NCBI GenBank assembly: GCA_029260765.1
Contig: JAJDCP010000092.1
Coordinates: 24,958 to 88,957 of the forward strand
Length of the DNA: 64,000 nucleotides
DNA from: Planctomycetota bacterium
GTDB lineage: Bacteria > Planctomycetota > J058 > JAJDCP01
Direction: 5' to 3'
Shown here piece by piece: positions 24,892-34,647 of the stretch. The notes beneath the pieces are model-generated. The model was not told the DNA's origin. It did no database searches and worked only from the letters and a program-made list of their open reading frames with translations. Both the position numbers and the translations under genes were made by a program. Numbering within the stretch: position 1 is the stretch's first letter; every line of letters begins with the position of its first letter.

Positions 24892-25371
24892 ATGGACCGG
24901 CGATGTGCGCTCGTGGCGTTGTTCTTTTGTCTTCAGGGCTGTTCAGAGACCCCCGCCACAGACTCGGCGGTGCGCGTTCCAGAGTTGCTGATCGACGGCC
25001 TGCACGATCAAGCGGTGGCCACCTTCGCGGCGCCAAAAAACTATCAGCTCGAACCCTGCGACAGCCTGGTGCTGCGCTACGACCCCCTGGCGTTCACGAT
25101 CGTCGTGCAAGACAGCCTGCCCGTGGTCAACTGCATCCACGTGACTGTCTCAAGTGGTGCGGGAGGCCAGGTCTACCGAGTCCCTTTCAGCGGAGAGGCG
25201 CAGACGCGCCTCGACGGCAAGTCCATGGTGCCTCTGATGGACTCGACGCCCTTTGTCGGATTCCCTGCCGGCAGCAAGGTGATTCTGGCGGTTGGCGCGG
25301 ACGGCTGGAGCGAGCAGAGTGCGGGGATCAATCTGAACGTGTATTGGGCCGGGCTGATCGACGTCCGCTAG
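24892..25371 (+). CDS. Predicted lipoprotein, unknown function
   Basis: This encodes 159 residues. The start MDRRCALVALFFCLQGC gives a lipobox-like LQGC with the cysteine at position 17. The mature part is beta-rich (YQLEPCDSLVLRYDPLAFTI, GAGGQVYRVPFSGEA, SAGINLNVYWAGLIDV) and resembles a small jelly-roll or lectin-like sandwich, though I cannot name a family. It is convergent with the nucleotidyltransferase gene, with a 4-base overlap at the ends. Confidence 0.72.
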   Translation: MDRRCALVALFFCLQGCSETPATDSAVRVPELLIDGLHDQAVATFAAPKNYQLEPCDSLVLRYDPLAFTIVVQDSLPVVNCIHVTVSSGAGGQVYRVPFSGEAQTRLDGKSMVPLMDSTPFVGFPAGSKVILAVGADGWSEQSAGINLNVYWAGLIDVR

Positions 25372-26126
25372 GAGGCCTCACCGGCGAGCGAAAGGTCGGC
25401 TTCGGCTCCCCGCTCGCGAGAGACCAGACAGGTCGCTCGGTGGAGTGACTCGATGGTGCCTGCGTCAGTCCACCACCCGTCCAGCACTGAGTAACTCAGC
25501 TGGCCGCGCTCGATGTAGGCGTTGTTGACATCCGAGATCTCGAGCTCGCCACGCATCGACGGTCGAAGCGTGTCGATGATGTCCCAGACTTGCTTGTCGT
25601 ACATGTAGATGCCGGTAACCGCCAGGTTCGATGGGGGCTTCTCCGGCTTTTCCCAGATACGACTGATGCGCGGTCCATCCATCTGCGCGACGCCAAAACG
25701 CTCGGGGCGTTGCACTTCCTTGAGCAGGACCTTGGCCCCCTGGGGCTGGGACTTGAAGCCGCTGACGTGCTCGAAGAGCGAGTCTTGAAAGATGTTGTCG
25801 CCGAGGATCACGCAGACAGGATCGTCGCCGGCAAAAAAGCGGCAGAGCCCCAACGCTTCGGCAATGCCGCCCGCGCCCTGCTGGTAGGCGTAGTTGACGT
25901 GCTTCAGCCCGAACTCGTTGCCGTTGCCGAGCAAGCGGAGAAACTCTCCCGCCGCCTGGCCCCCGGTTACGATCATGATGTCTTCTATGCCCGCTTTGAC
26001 CAATGCTTCCAGAGGATAGAAGATCATCGGTTTGTCGTAGACGGGCAGAAGATGCTTGTTGGTGACCTTGGTCAAGGGAAACAAGCGGGAGCCCGTTCCA
26101 CCTGCCAGGATGATGCCTTTCAGCAC
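25368..26126 (-). CDS. Sugar-phosphate nucleotidyltransferase (RmlA-like)
   Basis: This encodes 252 residues from the GTG at 26126, with GGAGG 6 bases upstream. The nucleotide-binding signature GIILAGGTGSRLFPLTKVTN is at the N-terminus, followed by NKHLLPVYDKPMIFYPLEAL, VCVILGDNIFQDSLF with the metal-binding Asp, FGVAQMDGPRISRIWEKPE, and LSYSVLDGWWTDAGTIESL. These match glucose-1-phosphate thymidylyltransferases. The protein is about 40 residues shorter at the C-terminus than typical RmlA, which is usual for a common shorter subgroup. It makes activated sugars for polysaccharide. The rml partner genes are absent. It begins one base after the stop of the upstream unknown gene. Confidence 0.85.
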   Translation of the reverse strand: MLKGIILAGGTGSRLFPLTKVTNKHLLPVYDKPMIFYPLEALVKAGIEDIMIVTGGQAAGEFLRLLGNGNEFGLKHVNYAYQQGAGGIAEALGLCRFFAGDDPVCVILGDNIFQDSLFEHVSGFKSQPQGAKVLLKEVQRPERFGVAQMDGPRISRIWEKPEKPPSNLAVTGIYMYDKQVWDIIDTLRPSMRGELEISDVNNAYIERGQLSYSVLDGWWTDAGTIESLHRATCLVSRERGAEADLSLAGEAS

Positions 26127-26127
26127 G

Positions 26128-26868
26128 TCAAGCCTCCGGCAGCCACTCGTCGTCTGCATCGAGATTCAGCGGGAACATGCCCTTCTTCTTTTTGATGACC
26201 AGCGGCCGTGGGAATCCGAGATAGCAGCCCACGTCGTCGATCAGCTTCGAAGCATGCTTCCACAAGAAGATCGCGGTATAGGCTTCCTCGAACACCGTGG
26301 GACCGGACTTGAGATGCACCGCGATGAGTGGGTGTTCTTTGGCGTACTTGCGCACGTCCGACGACACGGCCCCGAGACGCAGCTCGAGGTCGTTGACGAC
26401 GTGGAACGCACGATCGCTGTCAGGTTTCGATGCCGCCGCATCGATGTCCTTGTACAACAGCTCGCCGATGTACTTGACCGTGGGCGGCAGGCCGGCCGAG
26501 ACCACGCGCCCCCAACGGTCGCCCCAACCCTTCTGTGGGACCCTCAGGTTGCCGATCTCGTTGGCCGGCAGGTCTCCGTGGTACCAGCTCGAGGAGATCA
26601 AGCGGTAGGTGTGTTGGTGGCGCAGACTGCACGCCCACTCGGCGAGCTCGAAGCGCTTGGGCTCGGTCTCTGGCGGTGCGCCCTCGGGCAGGATACTCTC
26701 CTGTAGGGCGTGCATGCTCTCGTAGTTGCCTTTGGAGTGCTCCCAGACGAACTTGTCCAGGGCCGCTCCTTGTGCGCCTCCCGGATCGTCCTTGAGATAC
26801 GCCATCGAAACGGCGGCGATGACCTCGTCGGTCGTCACACCCTTGAGCTTCAGTGCATCCAGGTCCAC
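26128..26868 (-). CDS. Unrecognised protein co-transcribed with the nucleotidyltransferase
   Basis: This encodes 246 residues from a GTG with AGGGGG 7 bases upstream. It is soluble, with no signal or membrane segment. Visible features are a helical N-terminus (GVTTDEVIAAVSMAYLKDD), a central EWACSLRHQHTYRLISSSWY, a segment KYIGELLYKDIDAAASKPDS, and a basic-acidic end (LVIKKKKGMFPLNLDADDEW). I recognise no family. It lies between another unknown gene and the sugar nucleotidyltransferase, with a 1-base gap to the latter, so a role in polysaccharide or surface-sugar metabolism is possible but only inferred. Confidence 0.7.
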   Translation of the reverse strand: MDLDALKLKGVTTDEVIAAVSMAYLKDDPGGAQGAALDKFVWEHSKGNYESMHALQESILPEGAPPETEPKRFELAEWACSLRHQHTYRLISSSWYHGDLPANEIGNLRVPQKGWGDRWGRVVSAGLPPTVKYIGELLYKDIDAAASKPDSDRAFHVVNDLELRLGAVSSDVRKYAKEHPLIAVHLKSGPTVFEEAYTAIFLWKHASKLIDDVGCYLGFPRPLVIKKKKGMFPLNLDADDEWLPEA

Positions 26869-26930
26869 TATCCATCCCCCTGAATGAGCGTTGCGGTGGC
26901 CCAGCGGCCACCAGGATTCCCCATGTCTCG

Positions 26931-28034
26931 CTAGCCTTGCAGCAGAGACATCATCTCTTTGAGCGGACGGGGCACGAACGCCCGGCCGATGTCGTCCAGG
27001 ATCGATCGCGCTCTCTCACGGCGCGCGTTGGGCTTCCCCAGCTCGAGACCCAGGATCTCGAGGTCGATACGCAGATCTTCGCGCATCGGAGCGTCGAGCC
27101 CTGCGCGCCCGACATAGCTCCAAAGTGCTTCGAGTTGAGCTTTGACAGCGGCATCCTGGCGCTCGAAGCAGCGTGGCAGCTCTGCCGCGCCATCTACAGC
27201 GGGCTCGCGCACGGTCTCGGCCGTCGGCGTAGCCATCTGCGCGGCTCGGCTGGGAACGACGGCCGGAGCCGGCCTCTCTTCGGGCGGGGGCGGAGCGGCC
27301 TCGGCCAGCGGCGCTTCTTCGGGCGGGGGCGGAGCGGCCTCGGCGAGAGGGGCCTCTTCTTCAGGGCAGGAGACCTGCGCCTGTAGGGGGGCCTGCAACG
27401 CGAGCGAGGACGGGTCTTCCCCCTTGGCGACGGCACTGACCAGGTCGAGCAGGTCCGAAGAAGGCGCGTCGGTCTCGGCGTCTTCCTCTTCCTCTTCCAA
27501 CTCTTCTTTGCGAGCCCACTCTTTCACGAAGGCGTCGACCTCGGGCATGACCTCAAAAAACAGCTCCATCAAGGGGGCGGAGCCACTCTCAGGCAGCCGC
27601 TCGCAGATCTTGTCCATCGCGTGCTGCATACCGTACACGAACGGGAACACGGTCAGCTTCTTCAACCGCCAGAGCTTCTCTTCGAGGTGTGCCCCCGGGA
27701 AATGGATGGCCGAGAAGTTGCGCAGGTCGACGCGGTCTGCCTGGTTGGCGTAGAAGATCAGCATGTACTGGTGCGAGAGCCGATCGAGAATCGGCTCCGG
27801 AAGGGGGATGTACTTCCCCGTGCTGCCACATTTCTTGTACCAGGCCATCAGATCGACGCGCGGGTTGTCGTGGAAATAGCGGGAAAAGTTGCAGAGGATG
27901 TCGTCGCGTTCGGTCTGCTGGATAAAGGTCTTGAACAGGCGCATGTAGTTCATGCCGTGGCAGTTTTCGATCTGGCTCAGCTTGTGCTTGTAGTCCTGAA
28001 GGATATTGGCCAGGCGGATCACCGGAAAATTCAT
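26931..28034 (-). CDS. Unrecognised protein with Pro/Ala/Glu-rich tandem-repeat linker
   Basis: This encodes 367 residues. The N-terminal 175 residues look like a folded domain (VIRLANILQDYKHKLSQIEN, RDDILCNFSRYFHDNPRVDL, LMAWYKKCGSTGKYIPLPEP). An acidic run EELEEEEEDAE and a linker follow, containing a 13-residue unit EEAPLAEAAPPPP in two copies. A C-terminal helical domain (DAAVKAQLEALWSYVGRAGL, RSILDDIGRAFVPRPLKEMM) ends the protein. There is no membrane segment. The two-domain, linker-joined build suggests an adaptor. I recognise no family. It leads the minus-strand trio that ends in the nucleotidyltransferase. Confidence 0.7.
   Translation of the reverse strand: MNFPVIRLANILQDYKHKLSQIENCHGMNYMRLFKTFIQQTERDDILCNFSRYFHDNPRVDLMAWYKKCGSTGKYIPLPEPILDRLSHQYMLIFYANQADRVDLRNFSAIHFPGAHLEEKLWRLKKLTVFPFVYGMQHAMDKICERLPESGSAPLMELFFEVMPEVDAFVKEWARKEELEEEEEDAETDAPSSDLLDLVSAVAKGEDPSSLALQAPLQAQVSCPEEEAPLAEAAPPPPEEAPLAEAAPPPPEERPAPAVVPSRAAQMATPTAETVREPAVDGAAELPRCFERQDAAVKAQLEALWSYVGRAGLDAPMREDLRIDLEILGLELGKPNARRERARSILDDIGRAFVPRPLKEMMSLLQG
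27278..27355. repeat. 39-bp tandem repeat inside the linker-coding part
   Basis: Two near-identical 39-bp copies (CGGGCGGGGGCGGAGCGGCC is shared at 27281 and 27320) encode the duplicated EEAPLAEAAPPPP unit. Confidence 0.85.
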
Positions 28035-28248
28035 GGACGCCTTCCCTGCTTGTCGCGGCGTTCGTAGCGCTCGCGGCGGATATTCCTGATCCTTGCGACG
28101 GTCGAAAGAAAGATTCTACCCGTTTTGCCGGCGGCACACAAAGAGATGCTGATGGAAGGCGGCAGCGGGAATTCTGCCCGACATTGCGTGTGACGTCTGG
28201 AAGGGGTAGTCTAGAAGGGGAGCAGAACCCATAGCGGGAGTAGACGTG

Positions 28249-28509
28249 ATGACAACCTGGGCATTTTTGGGAGGCGGGCTCTCGGGCGGAGAGATCTTCG
28301 TGATCGCCCTGCTGGCTCTGTTGCTCTTCGGCAATCGCCTGCCTCAGGTGATGCGCTCGCTGGGCAAAGGCGTTACCGAGTTCAAGAAGGGCGTGAAGGG
28401 CATCGAGAGCGATATCGAGAAGGCCGATATCCCTCCCCCGCAGCAGCTGCCTGACAACCAGGCGAAGCAAGATGTCAAGAGCTCGGCGTCGGACAAAGCG
28501 CCCGCCTGA
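28249..28509 (+). CDS. tatA: Twin-arginine translocase subunit TatA
   Basis: This encodes 86 residues (a GTG one codon earlier is possible; GGGAG is upstream). The layout is typical: a short N-terminus with GGGLSGGEIFVIALLALLLF as the single membrane helix, the FGNRLPQVMRSLGKG hinge, then the amphipathic helix EFKKGVKGIESDIEKA and a polar tail. TatA forms the pore-lining assembly of the Sec-independent pathway that exports folded proteins. tatC is not nearby. A Tat-type substrate is encoded at 31440. Confidence 0.88.
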   Translation: MTTWAFLGGGLSGGEIFVIALLALLLFGNRLPQVMRSLGKGVTEFKKGVKGIESDIEKADIPPPQQLPDNQAKQDVKSSASDKAPA

Positions 28510-28545
28510 GCCTGCCATGACTGCTGAAGTGGTTCTGGATGCAGG

Positions 28546-30240
<1,695 letters not shown>

Positions 30241-30257
30241 TCGCCTCTTGTGGCAGG

Positions 30258-30848
<591 letters not shown>

Positions 30849-31020
30849 GGTTTCCTCCGCGGTGCCCGGCTGTGAGCACCATCATGCCCGCTCTTCTTCC
30901 CAAGTCAACTCCACAAAGCCAGCGTGGCCCCCGGCTCTGGCAGCTCAGTCCCCGCCAGCACGGGCCCCGTCGGGTCAGAGGGCAGCGAGGACTCTCCACG
31001 CGCAGCTGTCGAGACCCCGC

Positions 31021-31440
31021 TCAGGCCTCACGAAAGGGGCTGTAGCAGGGATTGTAATAGGGATCGTACAGGCTGACGAAGCGCACGGTTTGCGACTCGT
31101 CGGCGCCATTGCGGAAGAAGTCTGTCGAAAGCAGGAACTTCTCCTCGATGTCCTGCTTGGAGGGGGATCTCCCGAAGGTCCGCAGGAACCCCAAATAGGC
31201 TTTCGAAAACGAGCGCAGGCTGTCATGGTCCAGATCGAGGTAGGGGAAGCTCTTCAGAACAACGCGCTCGACCTGCGCCTGGTCCGGGGCGGAGCTGAGC
31301 ACGAAGGGGGCTGGGGAGAAGACCCCCCATTCTTTCAGGCCCAGGTACCCGCCTGCGAGCGTGAGCCCTCCGAGGACCACGCGCGACAGAAATCGGCGCC
31401 GTCGCATGGCTCTCCGGCGGTTCGTTCCTTCAGGTGCCAA
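31021..31440 (-). CDS. Gluconate 2-dehydrogenase subunit 3-like, Tat-exported small subunit
   Basis: This encodes 139 residues. I keep the TTG at 31440 because GGAGGGG lies 6 bases upstream; an ATG at 31407 is the alternative. The N-terminus RRRRFLSRVVLGGLTLAGGY is a twin-arginine signal. The rest is a small helical protein (VERVVLKSFPYLDLDHDSLR, KAYLGFLRTFGRSPSKQDIE) ending FVSLYDPYYNPCYSPFREA. This matches the small gamma-type subunits that accompany GMC-type membrane dehydrogenases and carry them through the Tat pathway. It follows the GMC gene by 13 bases. Confidence 0.75.
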   Translation of the reverse strand: MAPEGTNRRRAMRRRRFLSRVVLGGLTLAGGYLGLKEWGVFSPAPFVLSSAPDQAQVERVVLKSFPYLDLDHDSLRSFSKAYLGFLRTFGRSPSKQDIEEKFLLSTDFFRNGADESQTVRFVSLYDPYYNPCYSPFREA

Positions 31441-31453
31441 GCCGGTCCCCTCC

Positions 31454-32875
31454 TCACATTTGGTCAGCAGCCCACAGGGAGAGCGCGCACAGCGTCAGCG
31501 TCGGATTGGCGGGCGGTGCCGTAGGGAAGGTGCTGCATCCCAATACCGCCAGGTTGCTGAGGGAGTGGTGGCGCAGCGTCCTGTCGACGATGCTGGTCCG
31601 TGGATCGTTTCCCATCGGGGTCGTACCCATCACGTGCGACTCCGTCCCGTTCGCTTCGGGGCTCACGCGGATCCGCTCTACGGGCAGGTGTGCGAGAATC
31701 CGCGCCGCATCCTCGGAAGCTCTTGCCAGAGAGGCCGTCGCATAGGCTGAATGGGAGCGATATTCTACCTGCGGCTTGGACGGATTCTCGCTGTCCAGGG
31801 TGACGCGGTTCCCGGCCTGGCGCAGGTTCTCGTAGATGAATTTCATCTGCAGCCTGTGCCGCCATTTGCCGCGCTCCATCCGCAGCAGGGGAATGTTGAA
31901 GGTCTCGATCAGCGCCCCGGCTCGTTCGGCGCGATGCGGACCGCTGTACAGCATGTAGCCGTGGCCGGTGATCGCTGTGCTGCCCTGGAAGTTGTCCACT
32001 CCATCGAGCTCGACGATGACGTTTGTCGACACCTGTTCTACGAGGCCCGTTCCAAGCTCGGGGTGCTCGAGACCTGAACGGAGCAGCAGCCAGGGATTGA
32101 AGATGGCGTTGGCTCCCAACCCGACGAAGTCCGCCTCGGCATACGCGGGCCCCTCTGCCGTCGTGTAGTGCACGCCCCGCGCCACACCGGAGCCGATCTC
32201 CAGCCGTTCGGCGCAGGCCCCAAGGAGCAGGGTGACACCCGGTTGCCGATACAGATCGCTCATCTCATTGAGAATCGTGAACTTCGAGTCGATAGGGCAC
32301 AGGCTGCACACGCCCGCGTTGCAACAACGCGGGCGCCGGTTGGCCGTCGTCTGGGTGGGGCGTGCGCAAGGCTGAGCAAAAAACAGCTCGGGGTAGGCAT
32401 CTTTGAGCAGGCGATCGGGATCCGTTTGGCGGTGTGGACCCTGAGGATAGGGGCGGCTGCGCGGAAACGGTGAGCCATCGAGCGGGCCGGCAACGGACAT
32501 GATCTCTTCAGCCAGGCAGTAGTACTCTTCCAGGTCGTCGTAGCTCAGTGGCCAGTCCTGGCCCTTGCCATAGCGAGTGTGCTGCTCAAAGTCCTCGGGC
32601 AGCATGCGCGGAGTGCAGGCCCACCAGCCGTTGGACGAACCTCCAAACGAATTGATGAAGTTCCACGGTTTGGTCGGTGTGCGGTTTGTGAAGGAGTTGG
32701 CGGATTCCACAAACATGCGTTTGCGGTTCTCCAGTTGCCAGGCGTGGTCGTGCCATTTTCCCCGCTCGAGCACCAGGACTTTGCATGGGCCCCCGTTCTT
32801 CTCAAGGTAACGCTTGAGGAAGAAGCTGGAGGCGAAGCTACTGCCCACGAGAATCAAGTCGTACTTGTCAGCCAT
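31454..32875 (-). CDS. GMC-family FAD oxidoreductase, large subunit of a membrane dehydrogenase
   Basis: This encodes 473 residues. The N-terminal FAD fold (YDLILVGSSFASSFFLKRYL) departs from GxGxxG, having G-S-S-F-A-S. Further on are NSFGGSSNGWWACTPR, the C-terminal GMC block (HVMGTTPMGNDPRTSIVDRT, LAVLGCSTFPTAPPANPTLT), and the catalytic His pair region RHHSLSNL. A cysteine cluster RCCNAGVCSLCP near residue 190 resembles the one that holds a 3Fe-4S centre in FAD-glucose dehydrogenases. The protein has no signal of its own, which fits export with the adjacent Tat subunit. It would oxidise a sugar or alcohol and pass electrons to the cytochrome c upstream. The substrate is unknown. Confidence 0.83.
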   Translation of the reverse strand: MADKYDLILVGSSFASSFFLKRYLEKNGGPCKVLVLERGKWHDHAWQLENRKRMFVESANSFTNRTPTKPWNFINSFGGSSNGWWACTPRMLPEDFEQHTRYGKGQDWPLSYDDLEEYYCLAEEIMSVAGPLDGSPFPRSRPYPQGPHRQTDPDRLLKDAYPELFFAQPCARPTQTTANRRPRCCNAGVCSLCPIDSKFTILNEMSDLYRQPGVTLLLGACAERLEIGSGVARGVHYTTAEGPAYAEADFVGLGANAIFNPWLLLRSGLEHPELGTGLVEQVSTNVIVELDGVDNFQGSTAITGHGYMLYSGPHRAERAGALIETFNIPLLRMERGKWRHRLQMKFIYENLRQAGNRVTLDSENPSKPQVEYRSHSAYATASLARASEDAARILAHLPVERIRVSPEANGTESHVMGTTPMGNDPRTSIVDRTLRHHSLSNLAVLGCSTFPTAPPANPTLTLCALSLWAADQM

Positions 32876-32930
32876 TGGGCTTCACCATAGATCTCTCGGC
32901 GAGCGCCGCGGCGCGAACCTTCATCCTCTG

Positions 32931-33320
32931 TCAATCCGCTGTCAGCGACTTCATGAAGGCGACCAGCGCGTCAAGCTGGTCGGCACTCAGCCGGTACGTC
33001 GGCATGCTTGCGTCCGAACCGGCCGGAATCTCTGCGTTCGGGTCGACGAGGGCGCGACGCAGATAGGCTTCGTCCCTCACCAGCTTGCGTCCGTCCACCA
33101 ATGCCACGCTGTCGCCGAAGTTCCCCACATAGCTCGGGCCTGAACGGGGCGACCCGTCCAGGGAATGGCAGCTATCGCAGGCATACGTCGTGTGGAGGCT
33201 TCTGCCCCTGGACACAAGCGCAGCATTCTTCCCCGGGGAGGAGTCTGCCGACGGACCACACCCGAAGACCAGAGAGGTCCAGAGCAGCAGACACAAATGC
33301 AGCAGGGAGAGGTGGCTCAC
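32931..33320 (-). CDS. Class I cytochrome c lipoprotein
   Basis: This encodes 129 residues from a GTG at 33320; the ribosome site is weak and a longer frame exists upstream, but this start gives a proper signal (LLHLCLLLWTSLVFGC, lipobox VFGC). The haem site is CDSCH with SLDGSPRSGPSYVGNFGD after it, and the axial methionine is in DASMPTYRLSADQLDALVAF. It is a single-haem, membrane-anchored periplasmic electron carrier. With the GMC and Tat subunits downstream it makes a three-part dehydrogenase. Confidence 0.82.
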   Translation of the reverse strand: MSHLSLLHLCLLLWTSLVFGCGPSADSSPGKNAALVSRGRSLHTTYACDSCHSLDGSPRSGPSYVGNFGDSVALVDGRKLVRDEAYLRRALVDPNAEIPAGSDASMPTYRLSADQLDALVAFMKSLTAD

Positions 33321-33646
33321 GGTTCCAGGATCCGAGGGGAGTTTGGACAACGGGCACGGTCCCGCAGCCTGGCCCCCATCGTGGCGACAGCTGGCGCACG
33401 GGGAGGGTCCGTCGTCTGGGCGCTCAGCCCTGACTCTACCGCATTCCCAATCCTTGGACAAGGGGCATCGCTGTCGGCAGCCGGGGTCGAGGAGCTGTTC
33501 CTCGAGAGGATTCGAGCAGCATTGATTCTTCACGCAGCGAGTCCGCTGACTCCAGAACCCGTACCCGATCTGCTAGAGTGTGCAAGGCAGGTCTGTCCCG
33601 ATTTTCGAGTACCTGGCTTCTCGCCGTGGACCCACCCGGAGGCGTG
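33321..33646. other. Divergent intergenic region
   Basis: This separates the cytochrome c gene (minus) and the formyltransferase-like gene (plus). A minus-strand open frame crosses it, but its sequence is Cys/Pro/Arg-rich and lacks a signal. The region should contain both promoters; I see no clear consensus pair. Confidence 0.4.
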
Positions 33647-34444
33647 ATGCGCATCGTCTTCATCGGACGTGACAACCGCTTCAACCGCCGCATTGCCAGC
33701 GAGCTTGCTGGTGAGCATAAGCTGTTGGCCTGTCTCTGGGTGGAGCCCGATAGATTCACTGCCCGAGGCCGCTGGCAACGGATCCGTCGGCGTTGGAAAC
33801 GCTACGGTGCCCGCAAGGTCGTCGATGAGCTCGCCTTCCACGTCTTCGACCGGCTCGTTCTGCGTCGCGGCGAGAGACCACTTTTTGCGCGCTTCCCGCA
33901 GTATTTCAGTGCCTTCCAAGCGCTCGCTTGTCCGGAGTTCGTGGCACGCAAGGTCAACGCCAGACGCTGGCTGGAGAAGCTCGAACAGTGGCAGCCAGAC
34001 GCCATCTTCAGTGTTTGCTGCGCGACCATTTTTGGTGAGAGACTCTGCCAGATTCCGCGGCTGGGCTTGTTCATCCTGCACGAATGCCTGACGCCGGAAT
34101 ACCGAGGTCTGCATACCCCGCTCTGGGCGCTGATGCGGCGAGAGCCGCAGTTCCTGGGGTTCACGGTGCTCAAGGCGGGCAAGCAGATCGATGGCGGCGA
34201 GGTGTTGCTGCAACGGCGCTACGTCCCTGGCGCAGGCGAGAGCTACCGCACCTGGGCCTGGGTGGGGCATCACGCGATCATCCAGGGCATGCCGGAGCTG
34301 CTGCGGGCCTTCCGCCAATTGGAACAGGAGCAGGGCTTTGAGCCCCTCGACCTGGCGGGGCGGTCCGACCGCTACTTCACCTGGATGGGCCTGTCAGAGT
34401 TCCTGGCTCTGTGGTGGAAGCTGGGCCGCGGCGCGCCGGTCTGA
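33647..34444 (+). CDS. Formyltransferase-fold protein (Fmt/PurN-like)
   Basis: This encodes 265 residues; GGAGG lies 4 bases before the ATG. The Rossmann-like start MRIVFIGRDNRFNRRIASEL and the central signature ILHECLTPEYRGLHTPLWAL correspond to the NxHPSLLPxYRGxxP region of 10-formyltetrahydrofolate-dependent formyltransferases, and GFTVLKAGKQIDGGEVLLQ to the IDTGDI(L) region. The Asn of the usual triad is not at the normal place, although the His and an Asp remain. Sugar-modifying formyltransferases and other PurN relatives are the closest guess. It stands alone. The substrate is unknown, and the enzyme could be inactive if the Asn is essential. Confidence 0.72.
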   Translation: MRIVFIGRDNRFNRRIASELAGEHKLLACLWVEPDRFTARGRWQRIRRRWKRYGARKVVDELAFHVFDRLVLRRGERPLFARFPQYFSAFQALACPEFVARKVNARRWLEKLEQWQPDAIFSVCCATIFGERLCQIPRLGLFILHECLTPEYRGLHTPLWALMRREPQFLGFTVLKAGKQIDGGEVLLQRRYVPGAGESYRTWAWVGHHAIIQGMPELLRAFRQLEQEQGFEPLDLAGRSDRYFTWMGLSEFLALWWKLGRGAPV

Positions 34445-34647
34445 GCAGGCGCGTCCGCTTGATGCGGGCGGATGGCTGCTGCGCTGCTCGCCAGCGGTGC
34501 CCTTCAGAGGCTACAGAAGCTCGGGTAGCGTTGCTGCACGACCGTGGAAGGAAGACTCAGCAAAGGGAGGGCCCGCGAGAGTGATGGCGGAGAAGGCCTT
34601 GCGGCGGGCTCCAACCCGTGCAGGTATGGAACCCGTGCCGAAACAAC

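Noticed and set aside
31194..31524. Plus-strand frame across the small Tat subunit
   Set aside because: It is antisense to a gene with a clear Tat signal and operon context.
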